Origin: Flavobacterium psychrolimnae
Lineage (GTDB): Bacteria; Bacteroidota; Bacteroidia; Flavobacteriales; Flavobacteriaceae
Reading direction: 5' to 3'
Assembly: GCF_003312425.1 (NCBI RefSeq)
Contig: NZ_QNUX01000003.1
Coordinates: 62,001 to 126,000, forward strand
DNA length: 64,000 nt
The notes under the pieces are model-generated. The model saw nothing but the letters and a program-made list of their open reading frames with translations. It was not told where the DNA came from and searched no databases. Position numbers and translations under genes: made by a program. Below, one piece after another: positions 44,917 to 55,300 of this stretch. Positions within the stretch are counted from its first letter, which is position 1. Every line of letters begins with the position of its first letter.

Positions 44917-46017
44917 TTATTGCCCTAAAGTTAATTGGTAATATTTTTTCAGAATGACTTTTTTAGCTAAACTGCTTTTATTACCATCCTTAAATTCTTT
45001 TAAAAGTTCCGGATGAGACGATAACAATACTTTCATCTCACTATTCGATAAAAATGATGGTTGCCCCGTATAACTATCAATAAGCATCGGAATTGACCCA
45101 TCACTTGCTGAAGCAGCAATTGCAACGCCAATCAACCCAAACATCGCACCCATAGCGATGGCATTATTTGAATTATAAATTACATTCTCAACATAATACT
45201 TACCACTAATAATTTCCGTCTTGGCGTAATATCTTGAACTCGCATATTTTGATACATTAATATAAAAATCTTTGCCATCACTAAATCCATAATAATTTAG
45301 CTCTTCTGAACGGCTCAGTTTGTTAAGTAAATAAAACCTGTCTTTTTTATTTGTAATTTCAAAATCAGCTATAGATATTGGTTTTCCATTTAAAACGTCA
45401 GCATAATTTAAATAAACACCTTTAGAAGGAACATCTGTTATGGTTTTACTTTTAATATTAAAATTATCATCATACAAAATAGCAGTTTTATCTTCCTCAC
45501 TTGTTTTCATATAATTTGTCAAACATTCCTGTAAAACTTTCTTCAATCGTTCATCGTGTGAACCTGTAACATCCATACCATTACTTTCTGTCGAAGCGAT
45601 ATAAGACCCCACTATATACGCAGTAGTATCTTTGGTTTCTATTACATCAATTGATACAGTTGCATACCCTGTTTCGGACATTGCACGCGTAAGTTCTGAA
45701 ACGTACAAATCATTTACTCGGATAGAAATCTTAGATTTACTTTCCTCAGACGGACAAATAACTGCGAGATAATAAAAAAATTCAACCGGTAAAGGTTTTT
45801 CAAAATTAGCCAATACTTTTCTATTGAAACCTCCTTTTTGAACGGTTCCGATATTCTCTTTAAACTGTCTTCCATCATAAATATTTTCAACATAAAAATT
45901 AAAACTAAGCGCTTTATCTTTTTTATCTTTTAAAGACACTTTATGGAATTCGTTTTTATTTTGAGAAAAGGCAACCGTGCTAACAACAACAAAAAATAAT
46001 CCAAATAATTTATTCAT
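44917..46017 (-). CDS. Secreted protein of unknown function
   Basis: Not recognised. It has 366 residues with a Sec signal peptide (MNKLFGLFFVVVSTVAFSQ). The mature part starts with a beta-rich segment (FHKVSLKDKKDKALSFNFYVENIYDGRQF) and a region resembling small lipoprotein-like transport-component folds (ISIRVNDLYVSELTRAMSETG). It contains a small-residue hydrophobic stretch AIAMGAMFGLIGVAIAASAS near residue 290 that could insert in a membrane or be a glycine-rich helix hairpin. It ends with a lysine-rich helix. It is monocistronic, between two terminators (44808-44840 and the infB terminator at 46051-46073). Confidence 0.7.
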   Translation of the reverse strand: MNKLFGLFFVVVSTVAFSQNKNEFHKVSLKDKKDKALSFNFYVENIYDGRQFKENIGTVQKGGFNRKVLANFEKPLPVEFFYYLAVICPSEESKSKISIRVNDLYVSELTRAMSETGYATVSIDVIETKDTTAYIVGSYIASTESNGMDVTGSHDERLKKVLQECLTNYMKTSEEDKTAILYDDNFNIKSKTITDVPSKGVYLNYADVLNGKPISIADFEITNKKDRFYLLNKLSRSEELNYYGFSDGKDFYINVSKYASSRYYAKTEIISGKYYVENVIYNSNNAIAMGAMFGLIGVAIAASASDGSIPMLIDSYTGQPSFLSNSEMKVLLSSHPELLKEFKDGNKSSLAKKVILKKYYQLTLGQ

Positions 46018-46050
46018 AAATTTAATTTTTGATACCCTATAAAAATAAAA

Positions 46051-46073
46051 AAATCCCGAGAAAATCGGGATTT
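46051..46073 (-). terminator. Terminator of the rimP-nusA-infB operon
   Basis: Stem AAATCCCGA (46051-46059) / TCGGGATTT (46065-46073), loop GAAAA, with A-rich left flank that gives a T run on the minus strand. It lies 20 bases after the infB stop. Confidence 0.85.
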
Positions 46074-46093
46074 TTTTTATAAAATATTGAATT

Positions 46094-48991
46094 CTATTTC
46101 AATTTCTTTTTGATTGCTACCTCATGGTACGATTCGATAACATCTCTTTCTTCAATGTCATTGTATCCTTTCACTTGAATACCACAATCGTATCCTTTAG
46201 CTACTTCTTTCACATCATCTTTGAAACGTTTTAACGCTAACAATTCCCCTGTAAAGACAACCACACCATCTCTAATAATTCTCATTTTAGCATTTCTGAC
46301 AATTTTACCATCCATTACCATACAACCTGCGATTGAACCTACTTTAGAGATTTTGAATATCTCTCTGATCTCAGCAGTACCCAGAATTTCTTCTTTCATT
46401 TCCGGAGCTAACATTCCTTCCATTGCATCTTTCAAGTCGTCGATAGCGGCATAAATGATAGAGTAGTAACGGATATCGATTTCCTCTTTGTCTGCTAATT
46501 GTCTTGCATTTCCAGCAGGACGAACATTAAATCCAATGATAATTGCATCAGAAGCAGAAGCCAACATTACGTCAGTTTCAGTAATTGCTCCAACACCTTT
46601 GTGGATAATATTAATTTGAATTTCTTCAGTAGATAATTTAGAGAACGAATCAGACAATGCTTCAACAGATCCATCAACATCTCCCTTAAGGATAATGTTC
46701 AATTCTTTAAATTGACCCAATGCAATTCTACGTCCAATTTCATCCAATGTAATATGACGTTGTGTACGTACGGATTGTTCACGCATCAATTGAGAACGTT
46801 TAGAAGCAATTTGTTTCGCTTCTTTTTCGTCTTCGAAAATGTTGAATTTATCACCCGCAGTTGCTGCTCCGTCAAGACCAAGAACTGAAACCGGAGTCGA
46901 AGGACCCGCAACAGTTACAATGTTCCCTCTTTCATCATGCATGGCTTTAATTTTACCATGATGCTTACCAGCCAACATATAATCTCCAATTTTCAACGTT
47001 CCGTTTTGAACTAATATAGTAGAAACATATCCTTTTCCTTTGTCAAGGAAAGCCTCAACAACAGTTCCAGAAGCCGCTTTATTTGGATTAGCTTTCAAAT
47101 CTAAAAGCTCCGCTTCTAACAATACTTTTTCTAATAATTCTTTCACTCCTGTTCCTACTTTCGCAGAAATATCATGTGATTGAATTTTTCCACCCCAATC
47201 TTCAACAAGTAAATTCATACCCGCTAATCTTTCTTTTACTTTTTCAGGATTAGCATTTGGCTTATCAATTTTATTGATAGCAAATATGATAGGAACTCCA
47301 GCTGCTTGCGCATGGCTGATTGCTTCTTTGGTTTGCGGCATGATGTCATCATCAGCAGCAATCACAATAATAGCAATATCAGTAACTTGAGCACCACGCG
47401 CACGCATCGCAGTAAACGCTTCGTGACCCGGCGTATCTAAGAATGCAATTTTTTGTCCGTTATCCAAAGTTACTCCGTAGGCACCAATATGCTGTGTAAT
47501 TCCTCCAGACTCTCCTGCGATTACGTTTTCTTTACGTATGTAATCCAGTAAAGATGTTTTACCGTGATCGACGTGACCCATTACGGTTACAATTGGCGCT
47601 CTAAAAACTAAATCTTCTTCTCTGTCTTCAACAACCTGAATTGCTTCTTCGATGTCAACAGTAATAAATTCAACTTCATAACCAAATTCATCAGCAACGA
47701 TAGTCAACGTTTCCGCATCGAGACGTTGGTTCATGGTAACCATGATTCCAAGTGACATACACGTACCAATAACTTTAGTAATTGGCACATCCATCATGAT
47801 TGCAATTTCACCAACTGTTACAAATTCAGTAACCTTAATAGTCTTACTTCCTTCGTCAATAGCTCTTTGCTCATCATCAGATTTCTGACGGTGCGTATCT
47901 CTTTTATCTCTTCTATATTTAGCCGCTTTAGATTTACCACCTTTACCTTGTAGTTTCTCTAAAGTCTCTCTAATTTGATTTTTAACTTCCTCTTCTGTAG
48001 GCTCAACTTTTGCTACAATTGCAGGTCTATTTCCTTTTACGAATCCAGGTCTTGAACTTCTGTTAGCGTTGAAACCTCCGCCACCTACATTAGGTGTAAT
48101 CTTGTTAGGATTTGGCGCACCAGGAACTCCAGGTGTTGCAGGCGGTCTAGGAGCGCCCGGTTTAGGAGCAATCCTTTTACGCTTGTTTTTATTTGCATTG
48201 GCTGCAGCTGAACCTGGAGCACCCGGTTTGTTCGGAGTGATTTTTGGTTCTTCTTTTTTCTTTTTCGGTTTGTTGAATTGAGACAAATCAATTATTTGAC
48301 CTGTCAAAGTAGTTCCCGAAAGTTTTTGATATTGCGTCGTGATGGTTTCATCAACAGGCGCTTCATCAGCTTTAACAACTTCTACTTTTTCAACTACTTT
48401 TGGTTCAGCAGGAACTTCTTTCGGAGCCTCTGCTTTAACCTCTTTTATCCCAACAACAGGTTTTACCTCTTTCTTGTCTGAAACAACTTTTTCTTCTAAA
48501 GGTTTTTCTGGTGACGGTTTTTCTGTTGAAACTTCTTTTTGAACCGCTTTTACTTCAGGTACTTTAGCAACTGGAGGCTCCACTTTTTCAACAGCTTTCA
48601 CAGGAGGAACAATGGAAGGTTTTTTTGGATTAAGATCAATCTTACCCACTTGAACAGGTCCTGCTATAACCGCTCTCGCTTTTATAACTTCTTGCTGCTT
48701 AAGACGCTCTTCCTCTATTTTACGTTTATCTTCGATTTCTTTCTCTCGTTCTAAACGCAATGCCTCTTTTTCTTTTCTTTTCTCTTCTCCTACTTCTTTC
48801 GAAGCTTCTTTATTCCCTTTGTCACCTGCAAACTGACCGCACAAGACATTGTATATATCATCAGAAATTTTTGCGTTTGGATTTGCTTCAATAGCAATCC
48901 CCTTATCTTTTAGATAATCCACAGCTCTTTCTAAAGAAATATTCAATTCCCTTAAAACTTTGTTTATTCTAATAATTCTCTCTTCAGACAT
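46094..48991 (-). CDS. infB: Translation initiation factor IF-2
   Basis: A 965-residue GTPase that brings fMet-tRNA to the ribosome. The N-terminal IF2N domain ([20 protein letters not shown]) is followed by a long low-complexity Lys/Glu/Pro/Val linker (about 60-330) including a Gly/Pro-rich part ([16 protein letters not shown]). The GTPase domain has G1 GHVDHGKT (about 472), G2 [11 protein letters not shown]3 DTPGHEAF and G4 NKIDKP. Domains II-IV follow and the protein ends in [11 protein letters not shown]. It is the last gene of rimP-nusA-infB. The gap of 112 bases between nusA and infB is wider than other gaps in this operon. Confidence 0.98.
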   Translation of the reverse strand: MSEERIIRINKVLRELNISLERAVDYLKDKGIAIEANPNAKISDDIYNVLCGQFAGDKGNKEASKEVGEEKRKEKEALRLEREKEIEDKRKIEEERLKQQEVIKARAVIAGPVQVGKIDLNPKKPSIVPPVKAVEKVEPPVAKVPEVKAVQKEVSTEKPSPEKPLEEKVVSDKKEVKPVVGIKEVKAEAPKEVPAEPKVVEKVEVVKADEAPVDETITTQYQKLSGTTLTGQIIDLSQFNKPKKKKEEPKITPNKPGAPGSAAANANKNKRKRIAPKPGAPRPPATPGVPGAPNPNKITPNVGGGGFNANRSSRPGFVKGNRPAIVAKVEPTEEEVKNQIRETLEKLQGKGGKSKAAKYRRDKRDTHRQKSDDEQRAIDEGSKTIKVTEFVTVGEIAIMMDVPITKVIGTCMSLGIMVTMNQRLDAETLTIVADEFGYEVEFITVDIEEAIQVVEDREEDLVFRAPIVTVMGHVDHGKTSLLDYIRKENVIAGESGGITQHIGAYGVTLDNGQKIAFLDTPGHEAFTAMRARGAQVTDIAIIVIAADDDIMPQTKEAISHAQAAGVPIIFAINKIDKPNANPEKVKERLAGMNLLVEDWGGKIQSHDISAKVGTGVKELLEKVLLEAELLDLKANPNKAASGTVVEAFLDKGKGYVSTILVQNGTLKIGDYMLAGKHHGKIKAMHDERGNIVTVAGPSTPVSVLGLDGAATAGDKFNIFEDEKEAKQIASKRSQLMREQSVRTQRHITLDEIGRRIALGQFKELNIILKGDVDGSVEALSDSFSKLSTEEIQINIIHKGVGAITETDVMLASASDAIIIGFNVRPAGNARQLADKEEIDIRYYSIIYAAIDDLKDAMEGMLAPEMKEEILGTAEIREIFKISKVGSIAGCMVMDGKIVRNAKMRIIRDGVVVFTGELLALKRFKDDVKEVAKGYDCGIQVKGYNDIEERDVIESYHEVAIKKKLK

Positions 48992-49103
48992 AAAACCTTT
49001 TTATTATTACCTTTTTTGTTATTCCTCACTTTACTCCCAACTCGATACCTACCGAGCAAGAATTAATTGTAAAGTGGCATGTTTATCGTTGAAGACGTAT
49101 TGA

Positions 49104-50357
49104 CTAACTGTCAAATTCTTCTTTCAATATTCTCATTACATCTAGAATCGTTTCCTCTTCTAGGTCTGTTCTTCTTACTAAATCTTCTACATCTTGTTTC
49201 AAGATACTTTTTGCTGTATCCAAACCAATTTTTGCAAACTCTTCGATAACCCAGTCTTCAATTTCATCTGAAAACTCAGTTAATTCAACATCATCCTCAT
49301 CAGCAGTAGATCCAGGAATCTCACCTTCACGTTGTACATCTAATTCATAGCCTGTCAATAAACCCGCTAATTTAATGTTGTGCCCACCACGGCCAATTGC
49401 TTTTGAAACTTCCTCAACTTTCATAAAAATATCTGCTCTTTTAGTCTCTTCATTGATTTTAATAGAAGACACTTTTGCAGGACTTAAAGCTCTTGTGATA
49501 AACAACTGTATGTTACTTGTATAATTGATAACATCAATATTTTCGTTTCCTAATTCACGAACAATTCCATGAATACGAGACCCTTTCATACCTACACAAG
49601 CTCCTACAGGATCAATTCTGTCGTCATAAGAATCTACAGCTACTTTTGCTTTTTCACCTGGAATTCTCACCACTTTTTTAACCATGATTAAACCGTCAAA
49701 AACTTCAGGAATTTCTTGTTCAAATAATTTCTCTAAAAACTTCTCAGAAGTTCTAGACATAATGATTTGAGGCTTATTTCCTTTTAATTCAACGCTTTCT
49801 ATAATTCCTCTAACGTTATCTCCTTTACGGAAAAAGTCAGAAGGTATTTGTTTTTCTTTAGGCAAGATGATTTCATTTCCTTCATCATCAACCAAAATCA
49901 CCACTCTTGGACGCACATGGTGCACTTCAGCAGTATAGATATCACCTATTAAATCTTTAAATTGTTTGTAAAGATTCGTATTATCATGTTCATGAATTTT
50001 AGAAATCAAATTCTGACGTAAAGCTAAAATTGCTCTTCTTCCTAAATCAATTAATTTTACTTCTTCGGAAACTTCTTCACCAATTTCAAAATCAGGCTCT
50101 ATTTTTCTAGCTTCGGTCAACGTAATTTCAAGATGATCAAAATCTAAATCTTCATCCGCAACGATCACTCTTCTTTGCCATATCTCCATATCTCCCTTAT
50201 CAGGATTTATAATGATATCGAAATTATCATCTGAACCGTATTTTTTTTTCAATGCATTTCTAAATACATCTTCCAAAATTGCCATAAGCGTTACACGATC
50301 AATAAGTTTATCATCTTTAAACTCTGAGAATGAATCGATTAATGCTAAATTTTCCAT
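49104..50357 (-). CDS. nusA: Transcription termination/antitermination factor NusA
   Basis: A 417-residue RNA polymerase-binding factor: N-terminal domain (about 1-130, ALIDSFSEFKDDKLIDRVTLMAIL), S1 domain (about 135-200), KH1 (DPVGACVGMKGSRIHGIVREL) and KH2 (KAIGRGGHNIKLAGLLTGYELDV). A short acidic C-terminal region with one helix-hairpin-helix-like element (IGLDTAKSILKQDVEDLVRRTDL) replaces the two long acidic repeats of E. coli NusA. It modulates pausing, termination and antitermination. It lies 13 bases downstream of rimP. Because its operon leader carries a terminator-like hairpin (50850-50870), feedback by NusA is possible. Confidence 0.97.
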   Translation of the reverse strand: MENLALIDSFSEFKDDKLIDRVTLMAILEDVFRNALKKKYGSDDNFDIIINPDKGDMEIWQRRVIVADEDLDFDHLEITLTEARKIEPDFEIGEEVSEEVKLIDLGRRAILALRQNLISKIHEHDNTNLYKQFKDLIGDIYTAEVHHVRPRVVILVDDEGNEIILPKEKQIPSDFFRKGDNVRGIIESVELKGNKPQIIMSRTSEKFLEKLFEQEIPEVFDGLIMVKKVVRIPGEKAKVAVDSYDDRIDPVGACVGMKGSRIHGIVRELGNENIDVINYTSNIQLFITRALSPAKVSSIKINEETKRADIFMKVEEVSKAIGRGGHNIKLAGLLTGYELDVQREGEIPGSTADEDDVELTEFSDEIEDWVIEEFAKIGLDTAKSILKQDVEDLVRRTDLEEETILDVMRILKEEFDS

Positions 50358-50370
50358 GCGAATTCTTTAA

Positions 50371-50835
50371 TTAAAATGTTACTGTAACAATTGCTTCTTT
50401 TATATCTGCGTAAGGTAGTTTAAGTTCCTTTTGAACTGTTTCTTTCCCTTTTCCTATCTTTTTAGGCTCTCTTGCTTTCCAAGACAAAATTACAAAATCA
50501 TCATTAGCATCCACTAATTCTGCTTCAATTATTTCTGCCCCAGTCTTCACAATCAATGTTCTTCCTATATTTTTCTTGTATTGTCTTACTAATTTCAATG
50601 CCGAACCAACTCCTACTGACGCTACTTCAAGAGAATAATCTTGCTCCTCACGATCCAACTCATTATCTATAAATCGGCTTACATCAATACAATCTTGAAG
50701 CGCTACACCATTATCCCCGTCTAAAGTTACAATAACCTTGAAAGCATCAGTGATAACTAGGTCTATCAAAAAAATTGATGGCTTTTCTAAAAGGCATTCT
50801 ACCAACAACGTATTTACTTTTTCTTTAAATGTCAT
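50371..50835 (-). CDS. rimP: Ribosome maturation factor RimP
   Basis: A 154-residue protein needed for 30S subunit maturation. Seen: [29 protein letters not shown] (the conserved central block) and a C-terminal SH3-like domain ([35 protein letters not shown]). I choose ATG 50835 (MTFKEKVN); the ATG at 50859 lies inside the leader hairpin and would add MSPLFIKN. It is the first gene of rimP-nusA-infB, a conserved bacterial order. Confidence 0.95.
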   Translation of the reverse strand: MTFKEKVNTLLVECLLEKPSIFLIDLVITDAFKVIVTLDGDNGVALQDCIDVSRFIDNELDREEQDYSLEVASVGVGSALKLVRQYKKNIGRTLIVKTGAEIIEAELVDANDDFVILSWKAREPKKIGKGKETVQKELKLPYADIKEAIVTVTF

Positions 50836-50849
50836 ATTTTTTATAAAAA

Positions 50850-50870
50850 GAGGGGACATTTAGTCCCCTC
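50850..50870 (-). promoter_or_regulatory. Terminator-like hairpin in the rimP leader (possible attenuator)
   Basis: Perfect 8-bp GC-rich stem GAGGGGAC (50850-50857) / GTCCCCTC (50863-50870), loop ATTTA. On the minus strand it is followed by TTTTTATAAAAAAT and then the rimP ATG 15 bases on. No gene lies upstream on this strand, so it cannot be the end of another operon. Confidence 0.6.
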
Positions 50871-50898
50871 ATTATCTAGATTTTAATAAATAACCGTG

Positions 50899-50906
50899 CA
50901 AAGATA
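50899..50906 (-). promoter_or_regulatory. -7 box of rimP-nusA-infB
   Basis: Minus strand TATCTTTG, a perfect TAnnTTTG. Transcription should begin near 50893, giving a leader of about 58 bases that includes the hairpin at 50850-50870. No clear -33 TTTG. Confidence 0.6.
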
Positions 50907-51012
50907 GTCTTTTTTTTTATAATTTAAAATATTCAGTTGCTGTTAAAATATTTCTTATCTTTATTAGTGCATTAAAACAACAGTTCTTACCATAATTTAA
51001 CACTTTCTAATT

Positions 51013-51837
51013 ATGAAACGCATTTTAGTTCCAACCGATTTTTCCGAACATGCTGAAAATGCTCTAAAAGCAGCAGCCATAATTGCAAAAAAAAATAAAT
51101 GCGAAATATTCTTGCTCCATTTATTAGAACTGCCCAACCAGATGAATGATGCAATGACCAGCGGAGGCAGTATCCCCGAAGTAATGTTATTCATTAAAAA
51201 AGCGAATGAAAAGCTCCAAAAAATCAAAGAACAGCCCTATCTGAATGGAATTTCCGTAAATGCTTCGGTTCAATTCGAAAGAGCTTTTAACGGGATTTTA
51301 TCCTTTAACAAAAAGAACAAAATTGATTTAATAATCATGGGATCGCATGGAACTTCAGGCATCGAAGAAGTTCTTATAGGCTCAAATACCGAAAAAGTGG
51401 TGCGCCTCTCTGACATACCAGTTTTAGTAATAAAAAAAGATGTTGGCGAATTAAATTTCAAGAATATTGTCTTCGCATCTGATTTTTCAAAAGAAATTAG
51501 AAAACCGTTTAAAAAAATGGTGGAATTCGTTGAGATTTTTGATGCAAATCTATTTTTAGTCATGATTTGCACTCCAAATAGTTTCAAGACTACGCTTAAT
51601 GCCGAAAAAACAATGAAGGATTTTATTGAAAACTATGATATTAAAAACTACTCCTTACATATTTTTAATGATACCAATATCGAAAACGGCATCACCAATT
51701 TCTCAAAAACAATTGACGCTGATTTAATTGGACTTTGCACCCATGGCAGAACTGGATTAGCTCATTTCTTTAACGGAAGCATCAGCGAAGACTTAGTGAA
51801 TCACACCACAAAACCTGTTATCACGTTCAAAATTTAA
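51013..51837 (+). CDS. Tandem universal stress protein (UspA family)
   Basis: A 274-residue cytoplasmic protein with two Usp domains (about 1-140 and 145-274). Domain 1 starts KRILVPTDFSEHAENALKAA and ends GSHGTSGIEEVLIGSNTEKVV, keeping the G-x2-G-x9-G(S/T) nucleotide-binding pattern. Domain 2 starts NIVFASDFSKEI and ends CTHGRTGLAHFFNGSISEDLV. Proteins of this kind bind ATP and respond to starvation or stress; targets are unknown. It is monocistronic, divergent from rimP. A weak -7 box TATCTTTA lies at 50956-50963. Confidence 0.92.
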   Translation: MKRILVPTDFSEHAENALKAAAIIAKKNKCEIFLLHLLELPNQMNDAMTSGGSIPEVMLFIKKANEKLQKIKEQPYLNGISVNASVQFERAFNGILSFNKKNKIDLIIMGSHGTSGIEEVLIGSNTEKVVRLSDIPVLVIKKDVGELNFKNIVFASDFSKEIRKPFKKMVEFVEIFDANLFLVMICTPNSFKTTLNAEKTMKDFIENYDIKNYSLHIFNDTNIENGITNFSKTIDADLIGLCTHGRTGLAHFFNGSISEDLVNHTTKPVITFKI

Positions 51838-51943
51838 TGAATTCCTGAATTTGACTTTATTAAAAAGCAATCGCAATAATTATATTCACTTGCAAACTCA
51901 AACAACACTAAGTCAACAAAACCTTTTTTTAATTATAGGCATA

Positions 51944-51970
51944 AAAAAACCCCTCAAATTGAGGGGTTTT
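51944..51970 (-). terminator. Terminator after tRNA-Gln
   Basis: Stem AACCCCTC / GAGGGGTT with loop AAATT (51944-51970), A-rich on one side and TTTT on the other, starting four bases from the 3' end of the tRNA gene. It may also end transcripts arriving on the plus strand from the Usp gene. Confidence 0.8.
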
Positions 51971-51973
51971 ACG

Positions 51974-52044
51974 TTGGTCTACAAGGACTCGAACCTTGAA
52001 AGACTGCACCAAAAACAGTTGTGTTACCATTACACCATAGACCA
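51974..52044 (-). tRNA. tRNA-Gln(TTG)
   Basis: The minus strand folds into a cloverleaf: acceptor TGGTCTA / TAGACCA, D-arm region with TGTAATGGTAACAC, anticodon stem ACTGT / GCAGT with loop TTTTGGT (anticodon TTG), T-arm CAAGG / TTCGAGT / CCTTG. The discriminator is A and CCA is not encoded. It has its own promoter (52082-52112) and terminator. It is 71 bases long. Confidence 0.95.
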
Positions 52045-52081
52045 GCACAATTACTAAACTAATATTCTTGCTTAGCGAGTG

Positions 52082-52112
52082 CAAATTTATACTATTTTTT
52101 AGTTTGCACAAA
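52082..52112 (-). promoter_or_regulatory. Promoter of tRNA-Gln
   Basis: Minus strand: -33 TTTG at 52112-52109, 19-base spacer, -7 box TAAATTTG at 52089-52082. The 5' leader would be about 30 bases. The two elements are part of a 7-bp inverted repeat GTGCAAA (52079-52085) / TTTGCAC (52103-52109). Confidence 0.75.
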
Positions 52113-52300
52113 CTTTTTTATCAATTTTATCAAAAAAATTTTCTCTAAAATTGAATTTAATTTCAAAAACAAACGAAAAAGATTCATAGTCAGAACGTTA
52201 TTGAATTGTATTACTTTTCCAGAAAATATTGTTAATGCTATTAAGTTTAAACAAAAAAAACATTTTCTTTGTAACTTACAATTAAATTAAATTTTAGTAC

Positions 52301-55300
52301 ATGGATAAAGCAGCATTCAATTTTAATAAATGGAATACAATTATTGGTTGGCTTACATTTGGAATCGCATTATTAACCTACACTTTGACTGTTGAGCCTA
52401 CTATGAGTTTCTGGGATTGTGGAGAATATATTGCCACAGCAGCAAAATTAGAAGTTGGTCATCCGCCGGGAGCTCCATTATACCAAATGATTGGTGCTTT
52501 TTTCGCCATGTTTGCGGCAGATGAAACAAAAATTGCCTTGATGGTGAATATGATGTCTGTATTTTCAAGTGCATTTACTATACTTTTCCTTTTTTGGTCA
52601 TCATCAATGGTCTTGAAAAAATTAGTTTCCCGATTTTCAGAACCCAATAAAAATAATGAGATTGTAATATTAGGAAGTTCATTTGTAGGTGCTTTAGCAT
52701 ATACTTTCTCTGATAGTTTTTGGTATAATGCAGTTGAAGCCGAAGTTTACGCTATGGCCTCCTTGTTTATTGCTTTATTATTTTGGCTGGGATTACGCTG
52801 GGAACAGGACATGAATAAACCAAGAGGAAACAAATGGTTATTAATTATTTCGCTTGTTGTTGGTCTTTCGTTTGGAGTTCACTTCATGGCTTTGTTAACC
52901 ATTCCTGCAATTGGTTTCTTGTACTTTTTCAAAAACTACAAAACTGTTACCATCAAAAGCTTTCTGCTTGCGAATGTAATCGTAATCGCTATTTTACTTT
53001 TTATATTCAAATTACTCCTTCCTATGACTATGGGATTCTTTGGTAAAACCGAAGTATTTATGGTGAATAGCTTAGGATTACCGTTTGACTCCGGAACTAT
53101 ATTTGTTACTGTTTTGCTGGCAGCTTTGTTTTATTTTGGCTTAAAATACACCAATAACAAAGGCTTGGCGACTTACAACACTTTAATTTTATGTGTTCTT
53201 TTTATCCTAATCGGATTTTCTACTTGGACCATGCTGCCTATACGTGCTAACGCCAATACCGTAATTAATGAAAATAAACCTTCTGATGCGCGTGAAGTTT
53301 TAGCCTACTACAACAGAGAACAATACGGTGTAAATCCATTGTTTTATGGACCTCAATACACAGAAGCTTTTTCAGGCCTTGATGAAGATAATCCTTATCT
53401 GGACAAAGCACCTAATTACGAAAGAGATTACAAAACAGGTAAATATGTTATTGTAAATAATTTCAAAAATGCGGAGCAAAATACGGATGACAATCACAAA
53501 ACTATTTTACCAAGAATGTGGAGTGGCGATCATATTGAAAATTATATGAATTTCACGAATCCGCCAGAGTTTAGGTTAAATCCTAATTACCCTTACGAAG
53601 ACGATCTTGCGAAGTACGGAATTGACCCGAGTCAGCTAAGCGAGGAAGATTACAATAAAGCAATTGCACAACTGAAAAATGAAACTGAAAAAATCATAAA
53701 TGAGTTCAGACAAGCTTATGCTCAAAATCAAATTGACAATGAAGGTTACGTAAAGTTTCTAAAAAGTTATGGTGATTATTTATTGGTCGAAAAACCTTCA
53801 ACTGCTGACAATCTAGGTTTTATGGTTGAATACCAATTTGGTTATATGTACTGGAGGTATTTAATGTGGAATTTTGTTGGCCGTCAAAATGACGTTCAAG
53901 GGAGATACGATTATCTGGACGGAAACTGGCTCAGCGGAATATCCTTTATAGACGAACTGCATTTAGGAAGTCAAGACAACCTACCTTCTGATGTGGCTAA
54001 TAATAAAGGTCGAAATGTATATTTCTTTTTACCATTTATTCTTGGTTTAATTGGTTTAATGTATCATGCCAATAAGGATTTAAAAAGTTTCTACGTATTA
54101 CTCGCTTTATTCCTTTTTACGGGAATAGCATTGAAAATATATTTAAACGAAAGACCTTTCGAACCTAGAGAAAGAGATTATGCCTTAGTCGGCTCTTTTT
54201 ATGTATTCGCTATCTGGATTGGTTTTGGAGTTTATGCATTATATGAAAGCGTACAAAAATATCTTGCTCCAAAAATTGCCGGACCAATAATCATTGCAGC
54301 TAGTTTACTGGCAGCTCCGGTTCTTATGGCAGCTCAAAACTGGGACGATCACGATCGCTCAGGGAAATATACTGCTGTAGCAATGGCTAAAGCATATCTT
54401 ACTTCTTGTGATCCTAATGCTATTTTATTTACCATTGGTGATAACGATACTTTCCCGCTTTGGTACGCCCAAGAAATTGAAAAAGTACGAACGGATATCA
54501 AAATCGTGAATACTAGTTTATTCATGACGGATTGGTATATCGACCAAATGAAAACGAAAACATACGAATCTGACCCATTACCTATTTCGTTTATTCATGA
54601 TGAATATGTGGGCGATAAATTGGATTATGTGGCTCACATTCCAAAAGTTGAAACCCGTTGGGAAATAAAAGATTTTATTGATTTTATTAAAAATCCAAAA
54701 TCAACGGTTGAAATGCAAAATGGTCAAACCATTCATTTTTATCCTACGAATAAAATCAGAATTCCTGTTGACAGAAATACCATTATTCAAAACAAAGTTG
54801 TTTCGGCTAAATACAATGATTCTATAGTTCCTTACATTGATTTGGAAATCAAAGGAAATGCATTGTACAAAAACAGATTAATGATGTTGGATATTGTTGC
54901 CAATAATAACTGGAAACGACCTATTTATTTCAGTGGAGGCGCATTTGATAATGAAGATTATATCTGGATGAAAGAATACCTTCAACTGGAAGGAATGGTT
55001 TATAAATTAGTACCTGTTAGAACTATTATCCCTAAAGATGGAGGTCTATTGGAAATGGGACAAATAGACTCTGATAAAATGTACGCTAAAGTAATGAAAT
55101 GGGATTGGGGAAACAGCGAAAGCACTACAATATATCATGATCCTGAAACCAGAAGAAATAGCATAACGTACCGAACGAATCTTTCCAGATTAATGAATCA
55201 ATTGATTGTTGAAGGCAAGAAAGACAAGGCAAAAAACATTATCGATTTAGCGATGACAAAAATGCCTTTGGAATATTTTGGTTATTATTCATTAGTAGAA

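Noticed and set aside
48069..48281. Open frame on the plus strand opposite infB with Gly/Pro/Ala-rich translation
   Set aside because: It mirrors the low-complexity linker of IF-2 on the other strand; no start context, promoter or family.
52079..52109. Inverted repeat GTGCAAA / TTTGCAC as an operator
   Set aside because: The two arms are accounted for by the -7 and -33 elements of the tRNA-Gln promoter.
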